Source: Desulfovermiculus sp041686195 (GTDB taxonomy: Bacteria > Desulfobacterota > Desulfovibrionia > Desulfovibrionales > Desulfothermaceae). From it: a stretch of 10,846 bases of DNA. Location: assembly GCA_041686195.1 (NCBI GenBank), contig JAWLEI010000098.1, positions 1 to 10,846 on the forward strand, written 5' to 3'. The notes beneath the pieces were generated by a model. The model did not search any database, was not told where the DNA came from, and saw only the letters and a program-made list of their open reading frames with translations. The position numbers were made by a program, and so were the translations under genes. This document shows, piece after piece, positions 6,612 through 10,846 of the stretch (position 1 is the stretch's first letter; every line of letters starts with the position of its first letter).

Positions 6612-7373
6612 ATGCTGTTTCCTAACCTGACCGTCGTCCTCTGCCGGCCCAAGCTTTCGGAGAACATAGGCTCCGTGGCCCGGGTCTGCGCCAATATCGG
6701 GTGTCCCAATCTGAGCCTTATTGCTCCCAGGGCCTACAGTCCGGAGACGGCCCGCAGTCTGGCCACCAGCCAGGGAGAGGAAATCCTCAATGAGCTCAAG
6801 GTCCATGCCGATATGCATCAAGCCTTGGCTCCCATGCACCGGGTATATGCCACTACCGCCAGAACAGGCGGATGGAGAAAGCGCATCCTCCTTCCGGATC
6901 AGGCTGCAGCTCAAATCGTGGACGAGTTGGAAAGCGGCCTGCATGTGGCTCTGCTCTTCGGGCCGGAAGACAAGGGATTGGTCAATGCAGAAATTGAGCA
7001 GTGCAGCGAACTGGTCTCCATTCCCACTGCCCCCGGCGCATGGTCCTTGAATCTGTCCCATGCGGTCCTTATCCTGCTCTATGCGTGTTTCCAATGCAAG
7101 CCGAGCGGCCTCAAGCGCAGACTGCCCACGGAAAGCAAAGACCTGGCCACGCAGGCTGAGCTGCGATTGCTTTTTGAAACCATGCAGGACGCCTTGCAGC
7201 GTATTGACTTTTTACATGATCAAAACGCAGACTATTTCATGATGCCCCTGCGCCGCTTTCTGGGCCGGATGCGTCTCAAGCGCTATGAATACAACCTGCT
7301 CATGGGCATCTGCCGGCAGGTGCAGTGGATGAGTGAACGCAGCTCAGAATCACTTACCAGGAATTGCTCTTGA
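6612..7373 (+). CDS. trmJ: tRNA (cytidine/uridine-2'-O-)-methyltransferase TrmJ, SPOUT class
   Basis: This is an S-adenosylmethionine-dependent RNA 2'-O-methyltransferase of the TrmH/SpoU family, group 1. TrmJ methylates the ribose of nucleotide 32 in the anticodon loop of tRNAs. Motif 1 is visible at residues 12-24 (RPKLSENIGSVAR), motif 2 at 116-122 (FGPEDKG) and motif 3 at 145-151 (SLNLSHA); motifs 2 and 3 form the trefoil knot that binds SAM. The C-terminal ~90 residues are the family's helical extension. The length of 253 fits TrmJ (about 240-260). The start ATG 6612 has AAGGAAG 5-11 bases upstream, touching a hairpin repeat. The closest alternative is another 2'-O-methyltransferase of the same group with different tRNA targets. 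Confidence in the family is very high, in nucleotide 32 specificity moderate. Confidence 0.88.
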   Translation: MLFPNLTVVLCRPKLSENIGSVARVCANIGCPNLSLIAPRAYSPETARSLATSQGEEILNELKVHADMHQALAPMHRVYATTARTGGWRKRILLPDQAAAQIVDELESGLHVALLFGPEDKGLVNAEIEQCSELVSIPTAPGAWSLNLSHAVLILLYACFQCKPSGLKRRLPTESKDLATQAELRLLFETMQDALQRIDFLHDQNADYFMMPLRRFLGRMRLKRYEYNLLMGICRQVQWMSERSSESLTRNCS

Positions 7374-7434
7374 GGACATAACAGACTTGTAAAAGTCTCC
7401 TTCCAACCTTTTATACGCCATCAGGGCACAAAAA

Positions 7435-8235
7435 ATGATCACAAATACACTCTTGTCTACAGCAGTCAGTGCTGCACTGGAAGCCGGCAAGGCCATACTA
7501 AACGTCTATGAAACCGACTTTTCAGTGCAGCACAAAGAGGATACATCCCCGCTGACCAAGGCTGATCAGGCCAGCCATGACATTATAAGCCGGCACCTGC
7601 AAGCCACTTCCATTCCCATTCTGAGCGAAGAAGGTTCAAGCATTCCCTTTGCTCACCGAAAAGACTGGAAAAAGCTGTGGATTGTCGATCCCCTGGACGG
7701 AACCAAGGAGTTCATCAAGCGCAACGGGGAATTCACAGTGAACATCGCCCTGATTCAGGACCGAACGCCCATCCTGGGGGTCATTTTCATTCCGGTCAAG
7801 AGGACACTTTACCTGGGGAGCACCGAATATGGGGCCAGACGCTGCCAGGACATCCATCCCGACCTGAACTTCCACCTGGAAGACCTCCTGGAGCAGGCTG
7901 CCTGGTTGCCGGAGAATGATGTGAAATCCAGACCCTTCACCATAGTCGGCAGCCGCTCCCATCCCACCCCTGAACTCCAGATCTATGTCCAGGAAAAAGA
8001 ACGGGAACTGGGAGAGGTGCAGTTCGTCTCCGCCGGAAGCTCCCTCAAGTTCTGCCTGGTGGCCGAGGGCCAGGCGGATATCTATCCCCGCCTGGGGCCG
8101 ACCATGGAGTGGGACACCGCCGCCGGCCAGGCCATTGCCCAGGCCGCCGGACGCCGGGTGCGCATTTGGGACTCTGATGCTCCTTTGGTGTACAATAAGG
8201 AGGATCTGCACAACCCTTGGTTTTTGGTGGAATAA
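7435..8235 (+). CDS. cysQ: 3'(2'),5'-bisphosphate nucleotidase CysQ
   Basis: This magnesium-dependent phosphatase of the inositol monophosphatase superfamily converts 3'-phosphoadenosine 5'-phosphate (PAP) to AMP in the cytoplasm. The metal-binding residues are visible: E65-E66 in LSEEG, D85, D88 and T90 in DPLDGTKEF, and D227 in MEWDTAAG. KEFIKRNGEFTVNIAL after the DPLDGT motif is the usual CysQ signature that separates it from plain inositol phosphatases. The length of 266 is slightly above E. coli CysQ (246). AGGG at 7423-7426 is a modest ribosome site eight bases before ATG 7435. A short AGACTT/AAGTCT stem (7383-7398) lies in the 61-base gap after trmJ. In a dissimilatory sulfate reducer APS is reduced without PAPS, so PAP would come mainly from phosphopantetheinyl transfer or a small PAPS pool (inference). 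Confidence 0.9.
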   Translation: MITNTLLSTAVSAALEAGKAILNVYETDFSVQHKEDTSPLTKADQASHDIISRHLQATSIPILSEEGSSIPFAHRKDWKKLWIVDPLDGTKEFIKRNGEFTVNIALIQDRTPILGVIFIPVKRTLYLGSTEYGARRCQDIHPDLNFHLEDLLEQAAWLPENDVKSRPFTIVGSRSHPTPELQIYVQEKERELGEVQFVSAGSSLKFCLVAEGQADIYPRLGPTMEWDTAAGQAIAQAAGRRVRIWDSDAPLVYNKEDLHNPWFLVE

Positions 8236-8247
8236 GGAGTCCCGAAT

Positions 8248-8487
8248 ATGACGCATTCCAAAGTGATGGCCTGGATCTTGTTAGTATTTGTCATCGGAGC
8301 GGTGATCTTCAGTGTGGTCAGCATGTATCACGGCCGACTGGAACAGGCCATGCTCTTCACTCCTCTGCTCTTTGTGCTCTACATCTTTGGTATCGGGGTG
8401 CACAAAAAAAATGATAACAGTCCAGGCCAGGAAGGGCCTGAAAGTGGGGAGGAAGAACAGAAGGCTTCCTCTGACCAGGAAAAGTGA
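8248..8487 (+). CDS. Small two-helix membrane protein with acidic tail
   Basis: I do not recognise a family. The 79-residue protein has two hydrophobic segments at about residues 7-26 and 34-51, joined by a short YHGRLEQA turn. A polar, strongly acidic C-terminal tail follows (residues 53-79, rich in E, D, Q, S). Two cytoplasmic termini with a periplasmic hairpin is the likely topology, since KK follows the second helix. The ribosome site AAGGAG (8234-8239) overlaps the TAA stop of cysQ, eight bases before ATG 8248, so translation is probably coupled to cysQ. The good ribosome site and codon-like composition support a real gene. Function unknown. Confidence 0.72.
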   Translation: MTHSKVMAWILLVFVIGAVIFSVVSMYHGRLEQAMLFTPLLFVLYIFGIGVHKKNDNSPGQEGPESGEEEQKASSDQEK

Positions 8488-8535
8488 TACGCATACTTCC
8501 TGGGGAGCCTCATCAGCAAAGCTCGTATAAAAATA

Positions 8536-8563
8536 TTTCAGATTTGCCGGGGGCAAGCTGAAA
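8536..8563. repeat. Hairpin repeat, third copy
   Basis: TTTCAG (8536-8541) and TTGCC (8544-8548) pair with GGCAA (8552-8556) and CTGAAA (8558-8563), with a small internal mismatch. The core CAGATTTGCC, then GGCAA, then GCTGAAA matches the 6575-6600 copy and is in the same orientation. Here it lies 48 bases after the small membrane protein gene and 118 before the DUF89 start. No T-run follows on the plus strand, so it is not a classical terminator. Confidence 0.6.
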
Positions 8564-8578
8564 TAAAAGAATATTCTA

Positions 8579-8662
8579 CCGCGGACCACACTGAACACAC
8601 AAAACAAAAAGAAACAACATATTAAAGTTTTTTTCTGCGTATCCCGTGTATTCCGCGTTTTT
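8579..8662. repeat. Degenerate inverted repeat with CGCGGA ends
   Basis: The left arm (8579-8615) begins CCGCGGACCACACTGAACAC and runs into an A-rich stretch. The right arm (8627-8662), read on the minus strand, begins CGCGGAATACACGGGATACG and also runs into A's. By eye about 22 of 31 aligned positions agree. The two A-rich inner ends face each other over an AT-rich centre. It resembles the CGCGGA/ACACGGA type of intergenic repeat seen in many bacteria (recalled). The whole 8488-8681 spacer holds no gene. Confidence 0.45.
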
Positions 8663-8681
8663 CATCTTCTCCGGAGCCTGT

Positions 8682-9539
8682 ATGCAGACCTTTACTGAAT
8701 GCATCCCCTGTTTTGAGCGCCAGATTGATAAGCTGGCCACCATGGTGGCTGGCGATGACCTTGAGCTCCAAAAACTCATCAAGAAAGAATGCCGGGAAAT
8801 CATCCGGCAGACCGACACCAATTACCCTCCGCCCGAGCTGGCCGCCCGCATTTATGCCCAAGCAGCCAATGTTACTGGGCAAAACGACTTCTTCGCCCAG
8901 CACAAATACACAGCCAACACCCAGGTTTTAGATCTCTTGCCCAGACTGGAAAAAAACATACAGGCCAGTCCCGACCGCCTGCTGACAGCCCTTCGCTTTT
9001 CCCTGATCGCCAACTATATAGATGTCGGTGTAGATGGTGATTTCGACTGGGAAGCCGCCTTATCCCAGGAAAAGGCTCAAGAGAAGATGGGTGGTTATTC
9101 CAAGCTTTGCCAATTGCTGAATACAGACCAGTCCCGGGTCATGATCCTGGGAGACAATGCCGGGGAGATCGGCATGGATACTCTCCTGGTCAAGCAGCTG
9201 CAAACGCTCGGAGCAGAGGTGACCTATGTGGTCCGCGGGAAGCCAATCTTAAACGACGCCACTATGGAGGATGCACAGTTTGTAGGCATGGATCGCCTGT
9301 GCCGGGTTATCTCATCCGGTGTGGACAGCCCCGGGACACTTCTCTCCAGATGTCATCCGGACTTCCTGCAGGAGTTACATGCCGCTCCAATCGTGATCAG
9401 CAAAGGCCAGGGCAACTTTGAATCCCTGCACGGCCGCCTGCCGGGCACATTTTTCGCCTTAAAAGTCAAGTGCCCGGTGGTGGCCAGATTAACCGGCTTC
9501 ACAGTCCGGACCTCTATCTTTGACCAACTGACAGCATAA
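8682..9539 (+). CDS. ARMT1/DUF89-like metal-dependent phosphatase
   Basis: This is a member of the DUF89 (damage-control phosphatase, ARMT1-like) family, prokaryotic stand-alone branch. Characterised members dephosphorylate damaged or surplus phospho-metabolites (phosphopantetheine derivatives, sugar phosphates) with a divalent metal; the substrate of this branch is largely unknown. Visible motifs are C7 and C10 in ECIPCF at the N-terminus, G157-D166 (GDNAGEIGMD, metal and catalytic Asp/Asn), N191-D192 in PILNDATMEDA, and K241-E247 (KGQGNFE). The product is 285 residues from ATG 8682, with GGAG five bases upstream (8673-8676). The frame also opens at GTG 8646, inside a repeat arm, which I reject. 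The N-terminal CxxC is typical of this branch and may bind metal. No neighbour suggests a pathway. Confidence 0.87.
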   Translation: MQTFTECIPCFERQIDKLATMVAGDDLELQKLIKKECREIIRQTDTNYPPPELAARIYAQAANVTGQNDFFAQHKYTANTQVLDLLPRLEKNIQASPDRLLTALRFSLIANYIDVGVDGDFDWEAALSQEKAQEKMGGYSKLCQLLNTDQSRVMILGDNAGEIGMDTLLVKQLQTLGAEVTYVVRGKPILNDATMEDAQFVGMDRLCRVISSGVDSPGTLLSRCHPDFLQELHAAPIVISKGQGNFESLHGRLPGTFFALKVKCPVVARLTGFTVRTSIFDQLTA

Positions 9540-9622
9540 CTTATCAATCAATAAGAGCTGAACAGCTTGCTTATACCCATTGGCTGGAAGGACTGGAAGT
9601 AGACGAGGGACAAGAATGGTAA
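9524..9622 (+). pseudogene. 3' remnant of a toxin-antitoxin antitoxin gene
   Basis: Directly after the DUF89 stop, in a different frame, a short frame reads RAEQLAYTHWLEGLEVDEGQEW and stops at TAA 9620-9622. The charged, tryptophan-rich ending looks like the tail of small antitoxins that pair with MazF. The stop overlaps the mazF ATG (ATGGTAA at 9616-9622), the usual arrangement of such pairs. No start or N-terminal DNA-binding part exists; the frame is closed by TGA at 9521-9523 inside DUF89. The recognisable part starts near 9536-9550. Confidence 0.5.
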
Positions 9623-9732
9623 TTCGCAAAGGCTCTATTTATTGGATAGATTTTTCGCCGGCAAAAGGCTCGGAACCAATGGGCAGACATCCTGGACTTG
9701 TACTGCAAAATGATCTCCTCAACGACAGTAAG
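9616..9732 (+). pseudogene. mazF: Truncated MazF/PemK-type toxin, N-terminal third only
   Basis: From ATG 9616, with GAGGGA just upstream (9605-9610), 39 residues match the start of MazF endoribonucleases: KGSIYWIDFSPAKGSEPMG, then HPGLVLQNDLLNDS. A full MazF has about 110 residues. After residue 39 the similarity stops, and the frame continues only as the antisense of the next gene until 9807. The end of similarity coincides with the 3' end of the minus-strand flavin-binding gene (9719). A deletion or insertion therefore removed the remaining two thirds of the toxin. The fragment lacks most of the fold and should be inactive. Confidence 0.75.
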
Positions 9733-10186
9733 CAGAAACCTTCCCGGTCAAAGACGCGATATCCACAGCCCAGACTCGGACTGAATCCAGCTTCTGCCTG
9801 GGCATAATCCAGGCCTGGCCGGAATAATGGGTCATGATCTGATTTAAGCCGCCGACCTTCTCATCTTCGGCAAACAACTCCCTGATCCTCCCGGTGCCCA
9901 TCACACTGGTGTAGGCCATGCTCCAGGCACAGGGCTTGTCTGGATCGGCGATCACCCGGATCTGGTCCTCAAATTCAAAGCACACTTGAGGGTTGGCCTG
10001 AAAAAATTCAATTTTCCGGCCTGTGGTTCCAGTGTGGATATACAGGCTCTGCCCGTCAAAACCAAAGCAAACTGGAACAATATAGGGCTCATCCTCCCTG
10101 GCCAGCCCCAAACGGCACACATTACATCGCCGGATAACTGCCTTAATCGCCTCAGGCTCGGTGATGAATTTCTCATTTTGGCTCAT
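9719..10186 (-). CDS. Pyridoxamine 5'-phosphate oxidase-like flavin-binding protein (NimA-type)
   Basis: This is a small split-barrel flavoprotein of the PNPOx-like superfamily, the group including 5-nitroimidazole resistance NimA proteins; most members bind FMN, heme or F420, and the substrate is unknown. The 155 residues start MSQNEKFITEPEAIKAVIRR and continue with CNVCRLGLAREDEPYIVPV and GTTGRKIEFFQANPQVCFEF, the conserved beta strands and the GxKxxxL/F-NPxVCFE loop. A central WSMAYTSVMGTGRIREL block follows, as usual. The start is strongly supported by GGAGG about six bases before the ATG. It runs opposite to its neighbours. Its last codons overlap the MazF remnant, so its C-terminus sits at the rearrangement junction and may have been changed by it. 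Confidence 0.85.
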   Translation of the reverse strand: MSQNEKFITEPEAIKAVIRRCNVCRLGLAREDEPYIVPVCFGFDGQSLYIHTGTTGRKIEFFQANPQVCFEFEDQIRVIADPDKPCAWSMAYTSVMGTGRIRELFAEDEKVGGLNQIMTHYSGQAWIMPRQKLDSVRVWAVDIASLTGKVSAYCR

Positions 10187-10376
10187 CCCTCTCCTCCCAT
10201 CTTTTTTTCTCCCTCTTTAGAGCAAGCATTCGGTCCCCGAGCATTCAGAGAGCCGAAATCAGGTCTCCAGCGCCTCGCTGACAAATGTCCCTGAACGAAC
10301 ACCTTGCAGACATCCGAGGCATGTACTGGTCAATATCGCAAATAGTGTACTCGACACACCACGTGAGTTCAAATAA
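10187..10376. other. Spacer upstream of the PNPOx-like gene, no gene
   Basis: No gene is supported in these 190 bases. On the minus strand a purine-rich stretch (10187-10220) precedes the PNPOx-like start. AGCATTC occurs twice (10226 region and 10240 region), with a TTCGG/CCGAA inverted repeat of five bases around it. One plus-strand frame (10221-10373) reads through 51 codons without an ATG, ending DTPREFK, and looks like chance or repeat material. Composition from 10320 to 10410 is AT-richer than the flanking genes. Confidence 0.4.
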
Positions 10377-10550
10377 CACCATCCTTGGTATGTATCGTAT
10401 CGAATTGGATACCTGGTGGGCAGTGTGCTGTTTTTCGTGGGCGGAATTTTCAATTACTGGCGGGCTTATGTTCTCATCCGCCAGGAGATAGCAAGACAGG
10501 AGGGCAGGACTGAGGGGATTGTGCCTTTGTTTCATTCCACTCATAAATAA
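10377..10550 (+). pseudogene. 3' remnant of a small membrane protein gene
   Basis: A plus-strand frame from 10377 to the TAA at 10548-10550 reads 57 residues. A hydrophobic helix (GYLVGSVLFFVGGIFNYW, about residues 11-28) is followed by an amphipathic, charged end (RAYVLIRQEIARQEGRTEG) and PLFHSTHK. This looks like a genuine protein C-terminus, and its stop falls inside the A-tract of an intrinsic terminator, as for a real gene end. No ATG, GTG or TTG start precedes the helix, and TAA at 10374 closes the frame. The 5' part is therefore missing, or was shifted to another frame. Family not identified. Confidence 0.5.
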
Positions 10551-10580
10551 AAAGGCGGCCCGAAGGCCGCCTTTTTATTT
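10545..10580. terminator. Bidirectional intrinsic terminator shared with etfA
   Basis: AAATAAAAAGGCGGCC (10545-10560) pairs perfectly with GGCCGCCTTTTTATTT (10565-10580) around a CGAA tetraloop, a 16-bp stem with T-rich ends on both strands. It terminates etfA on the minus strand (whose TAA stop, 10579-10581, overlaps the stem edge) and the membrane-protein remnant on the plus strand (TAA 10548-10550 within the A-tract). Confidence 0.92.
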
Positions 10581-10846
10581 ACTTCAACTCTTCCACCTGC
10601 TCTTTGAGCTCGGGCATGAACTCCAGCATGTCAGCCACCACGCCTACGTCGGCCACCTGGAAGATGGGGGCCTTGGGGTTATTGTTCACGGCCACGATGA
10701 ACGGATTGCCCTTCACTCCGCCCATGTGCTGGAAGGAGCCGCTGATACCCATGGCCAGGTACACCTTGGGCTTGACCGTCTGGCCTGAGGTCCCTACCTG
10801 GCGGGACTTCTCCATCCACTTGGCGTCCACCACCGGACGGGAGCAG
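10579..10846 (-). CDS. etfA: Electron transfer flavoprotein alpha subunit, C-terminal part
   Basis: This is the C-terminal FAD-binding domain of EtfA, the alpha subunit of the heterodimeric flavoprotein that carries electrons from acyl-CoA and other dehydrogenases to the membrane or to bifurcating enzymes. The gene runs off the right edge; 88 complete codons are present. Conserved FAD-site stretches are SRPVVDA near the edge, RQVGTSGQTVKP, GISGSFQHMGG and NNNPKAPIFQVADVGVVAD. The N-terminal part and the etfB partner, normally upstream on the same strand, lie outside the window. It ends with an acidic/lysine tail (KEQVEELK) at the shared terminator. Whether it belongs to a bifurcating ETF cannot be told from this part. 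Confidence 0.93.
   Translation of the reverse strand, partial: CSRPVVDAKWMEKSRQVGTSGQTVKPKVYLAMGISGSFQHMGGVKGNPFIVAVNNNPKAPIFQVADVGVVADMLEFMPELKEQVEELK

Noticed and set aside
7383..7398. Terminator between trmJ and cysQ
   Set aside because: The stem is only 6 bp and AT-rich, followed by CCTTCCAACC with no T-run.
8646..8681. GTG start 12 codons earlier for the DUF89 protein
   Set aside because: It lies in the inverted-repeat arm without a ribosome site, whereas ATG 8682 has GGAG at five bases.

Overview
The window looks like a chromosomal stretch of a moderately GC-rich proteobacterium. The protein style (thiolase and CoA-transferase, a cysteine-tailed LUD protein, an ARMT1/DUF89-like protein, an EtfA) and the palindrome-rich spacers suggest a sulfate-reducing deltaproteobacterium, perhaps of the Desulfovibrionales. 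No rRNA or other marker gene is present, so this is a judgement by style. No phage, CRISPR array, tRNA or intact transposase was seen.

Bases 60-6265 (+ strand) hold a catabolic block: CoA-transferase subunits A and B (overlapping genes), a long M20 deacylase of the ArgE/DapE type, a thiolase, an M20D amidohydrolase and a LUD-domain protein, closed by a very strong hairpin terminator whose A-tract includes the last stop codon. The content resembles the Bacillus yodQ-yodR-yodS genes plus a thiolase. It fits the known route in which N6-acetyl-beta-lysine is deaminated to 3-oxo-6-acetamidohexanoate, activated to its CoA ester, cleaved by thiolysis and deacetylated to 4-aminobutyrate. The aminomutase, acetyltransferase and aminotransferase of that route are not in the window; they would be expected just upstream of base 1.

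Bases 6306-9539 (+ strand) carry housekeeping-like genes: trmJ (tRNA 2'-O-methyltransferase), cysQ (PAP phosphatase) with a coupled small two-helix membrane protein, and an ARMT1/DUF89-like metal phosphatase. The spacers hold a small dispersed hairpin family: a truncated copy at the left edge, an inverted pair directly before trmJ, and one copy before the DUF89 gene. There is also a degenerate inverted repeat (8579-8662) and a GGGGCGGAC palindrome (1628-1650).

Bases 9524-10846 look like a scarred region. A 3' scrap of an antitoxin and the first ~39 codons of a MazF-type toxin are cut off against the 3' end of a minus-strand flavin-binding split-barrel gene. A 3' scrap of a membrane protein follows, ending in a bidirectional terminator shared with the convergent, minus-strand etfA (C-terminal part only).
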